Positions 42,565-51,766 of a stretch of DNA of 64,000 nt are shown here, in pieces (position 1 is the stretch's first letter; every line of letters starts with the position of its first letter). Both the position numbers and the translations under genes were made by a program. The stretch spans positions 1,612,001 through 1,676,000 of the forward strand of contig NZ_LT629710.1 of assembly GCF_900104535.1 (NCBI RefSeq). Direction: 5' to 3'. Under the pieces are notes generated by a model. That model saw only the letters and a list, made by a program, of their open reading frames with translations, did not search any database and had not been told where the DNA came from. The stretch comes from Nakamurella panacisegetis (GTDB lineage: Bacteria > Actinomycetota > Actinomycetes > Mycobacteriales > Nakamurellaceae).

Positions 42565-43149
42565 ATGAAGAAGTGGGTGCCGATATCGGCCTCCTTCGCC
42601 CCCGTGGTGCCGGTGGGTGCCTGGTTGCTGGCCCAGCACAAGCAGGCACCTGGCTACAGCGCGGTGAGTCAGACCATCAGCGTGCTGGCCCAACCCGGTG
42701 CCAACGATCGCTGGATCATGACCGCCGGCCTGTTCCTGCTGGGTTCCCTCCAGGTGCTCACCGCGGCCGGACTCACCGAAGCCCCAGTGCCCGCACGGGT
42801 GCTGTTGGGGACCGGCGGCACCGCCACCGCGCTGACGGCGGTGTTCCCCCAACCACAGCCCGGACATGTCATCGCGGCCGGCGCCGCGTTCGCCGCGTTC
42901 GCCCTGTGGCCCGCCCTGGCTCGGCTCCCCGACCACCGGATGGGAATCGTGGCCAGTGTGCTCACGGTGGCTGCGCTGGCCTGGTTCGTCTCACAGCTGG
43001 CCGGCGGCGGCTACCTGGGCCTGAGCGAGCGGGTGCTCGCCGCCGGCGAGGCCCTCTGGCCGTTGGTCGTCGTGCTCAGCCTCCGCGCCGCCGACCGGCC
43101 GGCCATCGCTCCGTCCCGGGCACCGAGCCGCTCACCCATCCGTCATTGA
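42565..43149 (+). CDS. DUF998-family membrane protein
   Basis: ATG 42565 (MKKWVPISASFAPVV) gives 194 residues with about six membrane helices and the pattern of DUF998: GYSAVSQTISVLAQPGANDRWIMTAGLFLLG near the N-terminus and TALTAVFPQPQPGHVIAAGAAFAAF in the middle. The function of the family is unknown. Confidence 0.85.
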   Translation: MKKWVPISASFAPVVPVGAWLLAQHKQAPGYSAVSQTISVLAQPGANDRWIMTAGLFLLGSLQVLTAAGLTEAPVPARVLLGTGGTATALTAVFPQPQPGHVIAAGAAFAAFALWPALARLPDHRMGIVASVLTVAALAWFVSQLAGGGYLGLSERVLAAGEALWPLVVVLSLRAADRPAIAPSRAPSRSPIRH

Positions 43150-43244
43150 CCCGTCGTCCGACATCCCGGGTTCCGCCACGATCCTGGTTGAGATCAGACG
43201 CACCGGTAACTTGAAGGAGCGAACCGAACAGCGGAGGGCACACC

Positions 43245-43937
43245 ATGGGCGTGGCAGGATCGATCGGCGGCGAGGTCGCCAAACGAATGGCTCCGGCCAT
43301 CACCGGCAGTGCCGTGCGGGACGTGCTCGAACGAGCCATCGACGGGGTCGGCCCCGTGCCGAGCGCGGCCCAGTCGGGCGACAACGCCCTGCGCCGGGCC
43401 GGCGGCAACGTCGACCAGGCCATCGACACCCTGATCGGTCAGCACGTCAAGATGGCCGGTGCGCAGGGCTTCCTGACCAACGTCGGCGGCCTGCTGACCA
43501 TGGCCCTCACCGTCCCGGCCAACATCGCCGCCGTCTCGCTGCTGCAGTGCCACCTGTCGGCCACCATCCTCCACCTGCGTGGTTACGACCTGGCCAGCCC
43601 ATCCGTGCGAGACGCGGTACTGGTCTGCCTGCTGGACGGCGACGCCCGGAAGGCGTTGAGCAAGTCCACGAAGCTGACCATGTCGGCGGCGGCCCTGGCC
43701 ACCGCCGTCCCGGACCAGGCGGTCCAGGCCGAGCTGGCCAAGGCCGTCACCGGACAACTGCTCGCAATGTCCGGAGGCAAGCAGATGGCCAAGTTCGTCG
43801 CCCGACGCATCCCCGTCCTGGGCGGTGCGGTCGGCGGTATCGGCGATGCCTTCTCGACGCGCCGCATCGGTCGCGACGCGGCCCGCACCCCACTCGCCCC
43901 GACCGGCCCGCGGCGCGTCGTCGCCCGTTCGCGGTAG
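43245..43937 (+). CDS. EcsC-family protein
   Basis: The 230-residue protein has the EcsC-like core: VDQAIDTLIGQHVKMAGAQGFLTNVGGLLTMALTVPANIAAVSLLQCHLSATILHLRGYD, with a GFLTNLGG-type loop and paired helices. The second half contains LCKALSKST-like and GGAVGGIGDAFSTRRIGRDA helices that may touch the membrane. EcsC proteins are peripheral membrane proteins of uncertain role. A perfect hairpin overlaps its stop codon. Confidence 0.8.
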   Translation: MGVAGSIGGEVAKRMAPAITGSAVRDVLERAIDGVGPVPSAAQSGDNALRRAGGNVDQAIDTLIGQHVKMAGAQGFLTNVGGLLTMALTVPANIAAVSLLQCHLSATILHLRGYDLASPSVRDAVLVCLLDGDARKALSKSTKLTMSAAALATAVPDQAVQAELAKAVTGQLLAMSGGKQMAKFVARRIPVLGGAVGGIGDAFSTRRIGRDAARTPLAPTGPRRVVARSR

Positions 43938-43954
43938 AGCAGTCGCTCTACCGC
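43931..43954 (+). terminator. hairpin terminator overlapping the EcsC gene stop
   Basis: GCGGTAGAGC (43931-43940) and GCTCTACCGC (43945-43954) form a perfect 10-bp stem with a 4-base loop. The TAG stop lies inside the first arm. There is no T-run. Confidence 0.7.
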
Positions 43955-44074
43955 CGGATCGCGTTCACCGAGCAGTTTCCCGGTCGGCGTGGCCGTCGGA
44001 GACGGAGGTCCAGGTTCCCGGAGCGGAGCCGGAATTGAGCTCCGGCGCAGAGGAATCTCTGAGAAACGGCGTCG

Positions 44075-44803
44075 ATGCTGGGCATCACTCGCCGATCGCT
44101 GGAGCTGCTCGTGAACATGCTGGACCCGAAGATGCTGGCCTGGATCGATACCCCGTCGACGGTGGACCGGGCGGAGGCCACCCCGGAAGGGCAGGTGTCC
44201 GGGGTCAACGGCAACACCCGTCTGACGGCCGCCACCGGCATGGTGCTGCTGGTGTTGCTGGCGGTCGAAGGCATCACCATCCTGAGCGTGCGGCAGATGA
44301 TCACTCTGCACATCTACGTCGGCATCCTGCTGCTCGGCCCGGTGCTGCTGAAGACCGGAAGCACGCTGTACCGGTTCACCCGCTACTACACCGGTACCCC
44401 GGCCTACGTGCAGAAGGGGCCGCCCCATCCGTTGCTGCGCATCCTGGGCCCGTTCGTCATCCTGTCCACGCTGGCCCTGCTGGGCACCGGCATCGCGCTG
44501 ATCTTTCTCGGCCCGCAGCGCTCCGACCTCATGCTCACCCTGCACCAGACGGCGTTCTGGATCTGGGTGGTGCTGATGACGGTGCACGTCCTTGGCCACC
44601 TGGTCGGGGCGGCGACCACCGCCTGGACCGAACTGCGGAACCGGTTGCGGGGGCCGGGCGCCGCCGGACGGCGCTGGCGGTTCGGTCTGCTCGTGCTGGC
44701 GCTGGTCCTCGGTGTCGGCGCCGCGACCATCCTCCTTCCGCACGCCACCACCTGGACGAACCGGACCTTCGAGCGACACGCACCGGAGCGAGTCGGCGGC
44801 TGA
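44075..44803 (+). CDS. cytochrome-b-like four-helix membrane protein
   Basis: The 242-residue protein has a 45-residue N-terminal part, then helices at about 50-70, 73-95, 125-148 and 155-178, and another at about 205-225. His residues sit in helix positions that could bind haem (TLHIYVGILLLG, PPHPLLR, LTLHQTAFWIW and VHVLGHLVG), as in b561/DUF4405-type proteins. It is convergent with the ApbE gene and next to the ferric-reductase cluster, suggesting a redox partner. An ATG at 44114 is an alternative start. Confidence 0.7.
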   Translation: MLGITRRSLELLVNMLDPKMLAWIDTPSTVDRAEATPEGQVSGVNGNTRLTAATGMVLLVLLAVEGITILSVRQMITLHIYVGILLLGPVLLKTGSTLYRFTRYYTGTPAYVQKGPPHPLLRILGPFVILSTLALLGTGIALIFLGPQRSDLMLTLHQTAFWIWVVLMTVHVLGHLVGAATTAWTELRNRLRGPGAAGRRWRFGLLVLALVLGVGAATILLPHATTWTNRTFERHAPERVGG

Positions 44804-44838
44804 GGCGACCGCATCGCGCATCCAGGACGAGCGGCGGT

Positions 44839-44862
44839 CCCCGACGGCGGCACCGTCAGGGG
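44839..44862. terminator. hairpin between convergent genes
   Basis: CCCC-GACGG (44839-44847) pairs with CCGTC-A-GGGG (44853-44862) with a single bulged A and a 5-base loop. It lies between the stops at 44803 (+) and 44888 (-). Confidence 0.5.
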
Positions 44863-44887
44863 CGAGGCCGCGGGCCAGGGCCGCAGA

Positions 44888-45721
44888 TCAGGCCAGCGCC
44901 GCGAACGGGCGAACCGCCGGGCGAGGTAGGTCGTTGACCTGGTATTCGGCGAAGCCTTCGGTCGCGCAGATCCGGCCGTCCGCGGCGACGGCGAACACCT
45001 GGTAGCCGTCGGCCACGCAGTTCCGCACCAGGTGGTCATCGGCTGAGATCAGCGCCGCGCTACCGCGGGCCGCGATCGCGGTCGCCCAGACATCGGCGCG
45101 GGCCAGCGACGGCCCGATCACGGTGACCTGCCGGATGCCGCTCGCTGCGGTACCGGTCAGCGGGTCGATGATGTGGGCCCCACGATGGGCCGAGCCGGAG
45201 GTCGCGATCCCGCCGGTGCGCAACTGGACCACGGTGATCAGCCCCGACGGGTCGGCCGGATGTTCGATCCCGAGCCGCCAGGGCTCGGCCGTCCCGCCGA
45301 CGGTGATGTCCCCACCGGCGTTGAGGTACCAATCCAGGTCCAAGGCGGCCAGATGCGCACCGGCCCGCTCCGCGGCCCACCCCTTCACCAGGCCGCTCGG
45401 CTCGAGTTCACCGGCGAAACGGACGTCGAAGGCTCCGTCGGTCAGCGTCTTGGCCTCGTCCGCCCGCTCCAGCATCTCGGTGAATTCGTCGCCGGCCTGC
45501 GCGACGTCGACCCGGCCGGAGCGCACCGCGGTCAACGTGCTGTCGTCGCGGTACGGGCTGAAGATCTGGTCGAAGTGCCGCATCTCGCCGAACGCAGCGT
45601 CCGTGGCCGCGAGCGCCCTGGCCTCGGACGACCGGCCGGGCGCCCCGTCCCGGAGATGGATGCTGACCGGGAGGCCCATGATCATCTCGGTTCGCGCGCT
45701 CACGGCCCCCGGGTTCCTCAC
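44888..45721 (-). CDS. apbE: FAD:protein FMN transferase (ApbE family)
   Basis: The GTG start (45721) overlaps the upstream FMN-binding-protein stop as GTGA and gives 277 residues. Family features are MGLPVSIHL (the MGTP-like start), FDQIFSPYRDDSTL, SGLVKGWAAERA (the EPGGLVKGWA-like FAD site), WYLNAGGDITVGG and GGIATSGSAHRGAHIIDPLTG (the metal-binding and active Asp loop). ApbE attaches FMN to Thr of FMN-binding proteins outside or at the membrane. Its target should be the protein encoded just upstream. No lipobox or signal peptide is seen, which is unusual for an exported ApbE. Confidence 0.92.
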   Translation of the reverse strand: MRNPGAVSARTEMIMGLPVSIHLRDGAPGRSSEARALAATDAAFGEMRHFDQIFSPYRDDSTLTAVRSGRVDVAQAGDEFTEMLERADEAKTLTDGAFDVRFAGELEPSGLVKGWAAERAGAHLAALDLDWYLNAGGDITVGGTAEPWRLGIEHPADPSGLITVVQLRTGGIATSGSAHRGAHIIDPLTGTAASGIRQVTVIGPSLARADVWATAIAARGSAALISADDHLVRNCVADGYQVFAVAADGRICATEGFAEYQVNDLPRPAVRPFAALA

Positions 45722-46308
45722 TTGAACTTGGCGGCGTCGAGGGCCGACTGCAACGAGGTGACGTAACCCTGGGACGTGTAGGTGGCTCCACTGACTCCGG
45801 AGATGTTGGCACTCTGCGCGGCCAGCACCTGGGCCTGCAGCTGCGGCAGGGCATCGGCGTTGATCTGCTGGTCCCGCGGGTCCTGGTTCGGGTAGACCAG
45901 GGGCTGGACGTCGGTGATCTTGCCGCCGGTGATGGTCACCTCGACCTGGATGTCGCCGTACGGCGTGCTGGCGGCCGCGCCGTCCACCTTGGTCGTGGTC
46001 GGCGCGGCGGTGGTCGCCGCTGCGGTGGTCGACTTGGAGCCGCTGGACCGGGCGCTGCTGCGGGTCTTCGACGGCGCGGCGGTGGAGGTCGGGGTCGAGC
46101 CGGACGTCGACGGGACGGTCACGGACTTGCTGCTCGGGTCGGGGCCGGCGGCCGAGGAGACCACCGCGGCCGACCCGCCGGACACCACGTGGGCCGACGC
46201 GACCGAGACGGTCGCCGCCGTCACCGACTGGTTCCGGCTGGTGCGATAGCTGAACAGCAGGACCAGGATCGCCAACGTGGTGACGACGGTCAGGGTGATT
46301 CGACGCAT
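45718..46308 (-). CDS. membrane-anchored FMN-binding domain protein
   Basis: The 196-residue protein has one N-terminal membrane helix (about 4-22), a Ser/Thr/Ala-rich linker (about 40-110), and a C-terminal FMN-binding domain (about 112-196): YGDIQVEVTITGGKITDVQPLVYP, ALPQLQAQVLAAQSANISGVSGATYTSQGYVTSLQSAL. The SGATYTS segment carries the Thr to which ApbE links FMN. It is the extracytoplasmic acceptor in a three-gene operon with the ferric-reductase-like protein and ApbE. Confidence 0.92.
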   Translation of the reverse strand: MRRITLTVVTTLAILVLLFSYRTSRNQSVTAATVSVASAHVVSGGSAAVVSSAAGPDPSSKSVTVPSTSGSTPTSTAAPSKTRSSARSSGSKSTTAAATTAAPTTTKVDGAAASTPYGDIQVEVTITGGKITDVQPLVYPNQDPRDQQINADALPQLQAQVLAAQSANISGVSGATYTSQGYVTSLQSALDAAKFK

Positions 46309-46356
46309 TGTTCTTCTCCTAGAAGAGTCCGGCTCGGGAGGATGGACGGGAGCCGC

Positions 46357-47802
46357 TCAGCCGGCGAAGTCTTCCGTGTGGATCGCGGACGCGGGGACGT
46401 GCAGGTCGTGCAGGGTCCGCTTCACCTGGTGGGTCCAGGCCCGCGGGCCGCAGAGGTAGATCTCGCGGTCGGCGACGTCCGGCACCAGACGCCGCAGGGC
46501 ATTGGTGGCCGACACGACTCCCGGTCCGGGGAACCATTCACTGGCCGGGCCGCGGCGCCCGATCAGCGGGATCACCCGCACCCCCTGCCTGGCCAGTGCG
46601 GTGAACTCCTGGACGAACAGGGTCTCCTCGATCGACCGGGTGCGCTGGATCACCACCACCGACGGAGCGGCCCGCCGGGACGAGATCCGTTCGCTGTTGA
46701 TCATCTCGGCCAGGCCGCGCAGCGGCGTGATGCCGACCCCGGAGCCGATCAGCAACACGTCCCTGCGGGTTCGGCGGTCGGCCGTCATGGTGCCGTACGG
46801 ACCCTCGAACAGCACGCGGGTGCCCGGTCGGGCATTGGCCAGCCGGTCCGAACCGTCCCCGACCTGCTGAACGGTGATCCGCAGGCTGTGGGCGGTCGGC
46901 ACGTTCGACACCGAGAACGGCTGGGCCCTGGTCCAGCCCGCGCCGTGCAGGAACCGCCACTGGCAGAACTGGCCCGGCTGCAGGCCCATCCGGTCGAGCC
47001 GGTTCCCGCCCATCGTCACCGAGAACACGCCCGGCCCCTCACGTCGCACCGACGTGACGACCAGCCGGTGCCGCAGGCTGGAGAGCAGCGGATAGACGAG
47101 CCGGAAGACGATCACGGCCCCGATCGCCGCCGCCCACAGGGTCCACCAGTAGACGGTGGCCCAGGGCGAGGACCGGAAATCCGCGCCCGTCCAGAGCTGG
47201 TGCGGCAACGCCAGCCCGACCCCGAGGTAGGAGTAGAGGTGGATCAGGTGCCAGGACTCGTACCGCATCTTGCGGCGCGCCCGACGGATCGAGGTGACCA
47301 CGACCATGATCAGCGCGAGGGTTCCAGCAGCGGCCAGCAGCATGCCGGCGTAGTGGATCGTCAGGTCCCACAGTTCGGCCACCAGATTCACGTGGCTGGC
47401 CTGGGCGTACCCGATGGTGATGAGGACGATGTGGACGATCATCATCCAGAACGACGTGAACCCCAGCCAGCGGTGCTTGCGGGCCAGCCCGCCGTGCCCC
47501 CAGACCTGCTCCACCCACGGGATCCGGGCCATCAAGAGCACCTGCAGCAGGAGGAAGTCCGATGCCACCAGGCCGGTCAGGCGACCGAGCGCCGTCATCG
47601 GGCCACCCACCTGACGGAACACGTTGACGTTGCCGCCGGCCAGCCACAACAGCACCACGATCACGACGCTGACGATGGCCAGGGTCCCGACCGCGTCCCC
47701 GATCCAGGCCAGTCGACGATGCCGGGCCGACGGTCGCCAGGGCCGGGGTCGGCCCGCCGAACGCGGCACCGGACCGGGCCGCGGTTTCACGGTTGCTGTC
47801 AT
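46357..47802 (-). CDS. ferric-reductase-like transmembrane oxidoreductase
   Basis: The 481-residue protein has six membrane helices (about 33-250) with haem-ligand His in RKHRWLGFTSFWMMIVHIVLI and WHLIHLYSYLGVGLALPHQLWTG. A cytoplasmic FNR-like part follows: the FAD site RAQPFSVSN (near 315), LFEGPYGTMTAD, the NAD(P)H site LLIGSGVGITPLRGLAEMI, and YLCGPRAWTHQ near the end. It should carry electrons from NAD(P)H across the membrane to the FMN protein encoded next. That fits iron reduction or an alternative electron sink. Confidence 0.92.
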   Translation of the reverse strand: MTATVKPRPGPVPRSAGRPRPWRPSARHRRLAWIGDAVGTLAIVSVVIVVLLWLAGGNVNVFRQVGGPMTALGRLTGLVASDFLLLQVLLMARIPWVEQVWGHGGLARKHRWLGFTSFWMMIVHIVLITIGYAQASHVNLVAELWDLTIHYAGMLLAAAGTLALIMVVVTSIRRARRKMRYESWHLIHLYSYLGVGLALPHQLWTGADFRSSPWATVYWWTLWAAAIGAVIVFRLVYPLLSSLRHRLVVTSVRREGPGVFSVTMGGNRLDRMGLQPGQFCQWRFLHGAGWTRAQPFSVSNVPTAHSLRITVQQVGDGSDRLANARPGTRVLFEGPYGTMTADRRTRRDVLLIGSGVGITPLRGLAEMINSERISSRRAAPSVVVIQRTRSIEETLFVQEFTALARQGVRVIPLIGRRGPASEWFPGPGVVSATNALRRLVPDVADREIYLCGPRAWTHQVKRTLHDLHVPASAIHTEDFAG

Positions 47803-47886
47803 GTTCTCGATGGTCTCTGCCGAACCTCAGAGAGCCGTCAGAATGTGGGTCCGGAGGGCAGATCCGACGCGACTCACATCGCACGC

Positions 47887-49452
47887 TCAGGTGCCGCTCA
47901 GTGATTCCCCGAGAACGATGCTCACCCGTGCGCCCACCCGCTCGTTGGTGATCCGCAGTTCGCCGCCGTGGGCGGCCACGATCCCGGCGACGATGGCGAG
48001 GCCGAGCCCGGTGCTTCCGGTGGCCCGCTCGCGACCACTGCCCCCGCGGACGAAACGTTCGGCGACCGACGGCAGCAGGGGGGCCGGGATGCCCGGTCCG
48101 TTGTCGGCCACGATGATCTCGACCCGACCGTCGTCGAGGGAGCGCAGCGAGACCGACACCGTCGATCCCGGCGGGGTGTGGCGACGCGAGTTGGCCAGCA
48201 GGTTGACCATCACCTGGTGCAGCCGCAGTTCGTCCCCGACCAGGGTGACCGGCTCCTCCGGCAGATCGAGCACCCAGCGGTGGTCCGGACCGGCGATCCG
48301 TGCGTCGCCGACGGTGTCCAGGATGAGCCGGGTCATGTCCACCTCGCGCCGCTCCAGCGGAACCCCGGAGTCGAGCCGGGCCAGCAACAGCAGGTCGTCG
48401 ACCAGCCGGCCCATCCGCCCGGTGCCGGAGTCGATGCTGCGCAGGGACCGGCGCACCGATTCGGGGAAGTCGGCCGACTCGAGTTCGATCAGTTCGGCGT
48501 GACTGCGGACGATGGCCAGCGGCGTCCGCAGCTCGTGGCTGGCGTCGGCGACGAACTGCCGGAGCCGGTTCTCGCTCCGTTGCCGCTCCAGGAGCGAGTT
48601 CTCGATCTGTCCGAGCATGTGGTTGACCGCGGCGGCCACCTGCCCGGCCTCGGACGTCTCGTCGTCGACCCGGACCCGCTCGGTCAGCGTCACCTCCCCG
48701 CTGGACAACGGCAGCTCCGAGACCCGCAGCGCCGTGGCGGTGACCCGCTCCAGCGGCCGCAGCGACCGCCGGACGGCCAGTCCGCCGACCAGCCCGATGA
48801 CGACGGCCACCACCGAGAACACGACGATCTCGGTGATGATCACGTCGTCCAGCGTGTCGTCCACGCTGCGCCGGGGCAGGCCGGTGACCAACACGTCGCC
48901 GTCCCGGCCGGTCGTGACCAGCACCTCGTACTCGCCCAGCCCGGGCAGGTCAACGCGTCGGTTGGTGGTTCCCGTGGTGAGCCCGGCGATCACCTCTCTG
49001 GCCTCGTGGGAGACGACGATCGGGGTGTCCGTCCCGCTCACCACGCCCACCGCGGTGACCTTGCCGTTCTCCACCCGGGCGCCGAGGGTGCCGACCGCCT
49101 GGCCGACGGTGGCCGTCTCCGGGTTGTTGTCGGCGTCGTTGTCGTTGTGCTCCAACGAGACGGCATAGCGCGATCCGGCCAGGGCCAGCTGCTCGTCCAA
49201 CCGCTTCGTCAGGAACGTCGAGGTGGCGATGCCGGTGGCCACGGCCACCGCCGCGCAGGCCAGCATGATCAGCGCGGCCAGCAGGACGGTCAGCCGGACC
49301 CGCAGGGTCCGGCCGAACCAGCGCCGCCGCGGCTGGGTGCGGGCCACCGGGCCGCTCCGGGCGTCGTCGGTCGAGCCCCGACCGCTGTCCGTCGAGCCCG
49401 GGTCGCCCTCGGTGCGGGCCCGGTCGCCGTCGTCGGTCGGGTCGGAGGTCAC
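47887..49452 (-). CDS. sensor histidine kinase with HAMP domain
   Basis: The GTG start (49452) overlaps the regulator's stop as GTGA and gives 521 residues. A 45-residue acidic N-terminus precedes TM1 (about 52-76). The extracytoplasmic domain runs to about 205, TM2 about 206-227, then a HAMP linker, the dimerisation helix with H306 (VADASHELRTPLAIVRSHAEL), and an ATPase domain with VNLLANSRRHTPPG, IIVADNGPGIP and STGLGLAIVAGIVAAHGG. It is complete. It pairs with the upstream OmpR regulator, probably sensing an envelope signal. Confidence 0.95.
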   Translation of the reverse strand: MTSDPTDDGDRARTEGDPGSTDSGRGSTDDARSGPVARTQPRRRWFGRTLRVRLTVLLAALIMLACAAVAVATGIATSTFLTKRLDEQLALAGSRYAVSLEHNDNDADNNPETATVGQAVGTLGARVENGKVTAVGVVSGTDTPIVVSHEAREVIAGLTTGTTNRRVDLPGLGEYEVLVTTGRDGDVLVTGLPRRSVDDTLDDVIITEIVVFSVVAVVIGLVGGLAVRRSLRPLERVTATALRVSELPLSSGEVTLTERVRVDDETSEAGQVAAAVNHMLGQIENSLLERQRSENRLRQFVADASHELRTPLAIVRSHAELIELESADFPESVRRSLRSIDSGTGRMGRLVDDLLLLARLDSGVPLERREVDMTRLILDTVGDARIAGPDHRWVLDLPEEPVTLVGDELRLHQVMVNLLANSRRHTPPGSTVSVSLRSLDDGRVEIIVADNGPGIPAPLLPSVAERFVRGGSGRERATGSTGLGLAIVAGIVAAHGGELRITNERVGARVSIVLGESLSGT

Positions 49453-50204
49453 TGCGCTGGTTTGAGGACGTAGCCGAACCCGCGGACGGTGTGGATCATC
49501 GGGGTGCGGCCGGCGTCCACCTTCTTCCGCAGGTAGCTGACGTACAACTCGACCACGTGGGCGTTGCCGCCGAAGTCGTACTGCCACACGTGGTCCAGGA
49601 TCTGATCCTTGGACAGCACCCGGCGCGCGTTGCGCATCAGATAGCGCAGCAGTTCGTACTCGGTGCCGGTGAGCTCGATCAGCTGGCCGTCGCGGTGCAC
49701 CTCGCGCGCGTCCTCGTCGATGGTGAGGTCCCCGACCCGGAGACGGTTGCCGGCGCGGCTGCCGGCCACGCCGACCCGCCGCACCAGGCCGCGGCACCGG
49801 GCCAGGACCTCCTCGATGCTGAACGGCTTGGTGACGTAGTCGTCGGCCCCGGCCGTGATGCCGGAGACCCGATCCTGCACGGCATCGCGAGCGGTCAGGA
49901 ACAGCACGCACACATGTTCCGAGGCCGCGCGCAGGCGCCGCAGCACCTCGAATCCGTCGATGTCCGGGAGCATCATGTCCAGCACGACGAGGTCGGGCAG
50001 GAAGTCTCGAGCGGCCCGGATCGCGGTGTTGCCGTCGAGTACGCCTCTGGCCTGCCAGCCGTCGTAGGTGAAGGCGCTGACCAGCGCGCCGGTCAGATCT
50101 TCCTCGTCGTCGACGATCAGAACCCGGGGCGCGGAACCGTCGGCCCTGACGAACGCCGGGTTGCGTCGTCGGGGCGTCTCACGCTGTTCGTTGTCCACGG
50201 TCAC
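49449..50204 (-). CDS. OmpR-family response regulator
   Basis: The 251-residue protein has an unusual 26-residue charged N-terminus, then a receiver (about 27-140) with VDDEED, phospho-acceptor D76 (LVVLDMMLPD) and DYVTKPF. A winged helix (about 160-250) contains IELTGTEYELLRYLMRNARRVLSKDQILDHVWQYDFGGNAHVVELYVSYLRKKVD. The arrangement resembles the TrcR/TcrA group. It is the first gene of a regulator-kinase pair. Confidence 0.95.
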   Translation of the reverse strand: MTVDNEQRETPRRRNPAFVRADGSAPRVLIVDDEEDLTGALVSAFTYDGWQARGVLDGNTAIRAARDFLPDLVVLDMMLPDIDGFEVLRRLRAASEHVCVLFLTARDAVQDRVSGITAGADDYVTKPFSIEEVLARCRGLVRRVGVAGSRAGNRLRVGDLTIDEDAREVHRDGQLIELTGTEYELLRYLMRNARRVLSKDQILDHVWQYDFGGNAHVVELYVSYLRKKVDAGRTPMIHTVRGFGYVLKPAQ

Positions 50205-50326
50205 GCTGTGAACTATCGCTGCTTTTGTTCAGAGTTTCATCTCAGCGCCGCCGACGTCGTCGGTGACCGCCAGCTGGGCCGACGAGCCGGGACGGGCCGC
50301 CCCGGGGTGAGCCCGAGCCCGTCCGG

Positions 50327-51619
50327 TCAGCGGCGGGCGGCCGATCGGCGACGACGTCCGATCATCAGCACGAGACCACCGGCGATCAGGACCACAGCGG
50401 CGGCGCCCGACATCGGTCCGATCCCGAAGATCCCGGTCGAGGCCAGCGCCGAGGTGCCGGATGAGGTCGTTGCGGAAGTGGCAGCCGCCGGACCGGAGGT
50501 CGTGGTGCCACTCGGGGTACTGGTCGAGTTCGACGACCGACTGGTCGACAGGACGCTGATGTCGGTCGACGAGCCGGTGCCACTCGACTTCGGCGCGGTG
50601 GGGGCAACCGGAACGGTGCCGTTGCCGTTACCGCCGGCATTGGCCGAGGTGACCGAGGTGCTCGAGTCGACCGTCCTGTGCTCCCCGTCGGTCCCGACCA
50701 GATCGAAGGCGGCCGTGTTGTCGTAGGTGATGTTGCCGGCCGGGTTCGCGGTCGCGGCCGTGGCCTTCACCGTGAACTGCAGCATCGCGTTGGTGTCGAA
50801 GGCGCCGTAGGTGATCTTGAGCGTGTCATCGGTGCAGGTGACCGTGGCGCCGCTGTAGGACACCCCCTGGCTGAAGGCATTGTTGCCGCCGGTCGCGTTG
50901 CCGATGGAGGCGGTGACGGTGGCGCAGTCGAAGGTCCAGGCGGCGCCGGTGGCCGCCACCTGATCGGTGATGGTGCCGCCGTCGAGCGGGCCCACCGGAG
51001 TCTCGAACACCCACGTCACGCAGTCCTTGGCGGTGGCGCCGCACTGATCGTTGCCGTCGCTGAAGTGGCCCCATTTGTGCGGGACATCGCGGGCGATCCC
51101 GGTCGCCGCGGGCACGGTGACCGTCGGCCGGAACGTCTGCCCGGCGCTGGTGGTGTAGGTCAGGGTCTGCGTGGTGCCGGCGGTCTGATAGCCGATGTTG
51201 GCCGTGAAGAACGCGGTCCCGCAGATGCCCTCGTGCGTGGCCGCGTAGCGAGACATGGTGAACGTCGCCACCGCCGGATCACCGCTGATACGGGCAGCCG
51301 CGACAACCGAACCATCGGCCGCCTTGAGCGCGAACGATGTCGGGTAGTCGCTGAACTGACCGGGGATCGTCATCGAGAAGGTGTCGCCCGGCTTCGTGCC
51401 GTCGGGCACGCACCAGCTGACATTCGTGGTGATCCGGTCCGTGTAGGAGGTCACGCTCCGCGGCGTGACGGTGACGCTCTTGATGGCTCCGTCGATCACC
51501 GACGCCCGCGCACTGCCGGACAGGCTGACCAGCAGACCGGCCGCGAGTAGGACCGCCGCGACGATCGCCAGGACGAATCGCCGAGCGCCGGACGGCTGTC
51601 GGTAAGTGGACTGCTCCAC
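50327..51619 (-). CDS. exported wall-anchored protein with LASTG sorting signal
   Basis: The GTG start (51619) follows GGGGAGA and gives 430 residues. A signal peptide (GARRFVLAIVAAVLLAAGLLVSLSGSARA) is followed by Ig-like or adhesin-type beta domains (about 38-320) with SWCVPDGTKPGDTFSMTIPGQFSDYP, WVFETPVGPLDGGTITDQVAATGAAWTFDC and FTVKATAATANPAGNITYDNTAAFD. This resembles the SdrG/collagen-adhesin (DEv-IgG-like) fold. A Ser/Thr-rich stalk leads to LASTG, a membrane helix and a basic tail (RRRRSAARR), a class E sortase signal. The promoter at 51738-51766 is strong. Confidence 0.82.
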   Translation of the reverse strand: MEQSTYRQPSGARRFVLAIVAAVLLAAGLLVSLSGSARASVIDGAIKSVTVTPRSVTSYTDRITTNVSWCVPDGTKPGDTFSMTIPGQFSDYPTSFALKAADGSVVAAARISGDPAVATFTMSRYAATHEGICGTAFFTANIGYQTAGTTQTLTYTTSAGQTFRPTVTVPAATGIARDVPHKWGHFSDGNDQCGATAKDCVTWVFETPVGPLDGGTITDQVAATGAAWTFDCATVTASIGNATGGNNAFSQGVSYSGATVTCTDDTLKITYGAFDTNAMLQFTVKATAATANPAGNITYDNTAAFDLVGTDGEHRTVDSSTSVTSANAGGNGNGTVPVAPTAPKSSGTGSSTDISVLSTSRSSNSTSTPSGTTTSGPAAATSATTSSGTSALASTGIFGIGPMSGAAAVVLIAGGLVLMIGRRRRSAARR

Positions 51620-51737
51620 GCGGTCTCCCCGAGTCGGTGTACGCCCCCCGCAACTCGACGGACGCGACCAGCGTCTCGGCCCTTCGTGCCCCGTGATCAC
51701 GGTGCGTGGCAGGTATTTCGAGCGCTATGTCCATTCG

Positions 51738-51766
51738 AGTGTAGATATCCCGAATGCGTGCGTCAA
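51738..51766 (-). promoter_or_regulatory. sigma-A-like promoter of the LASTG surface protein gene
   Basis: On the minus strand TTGACG (51766-51761) and TACACT (51743-51738) are separated by exactly 17 bases. This is the clearest -35/-10 pair in the window. The 5' leader to GTG 51619 would be about 110 bases. Confidence 0.65.
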
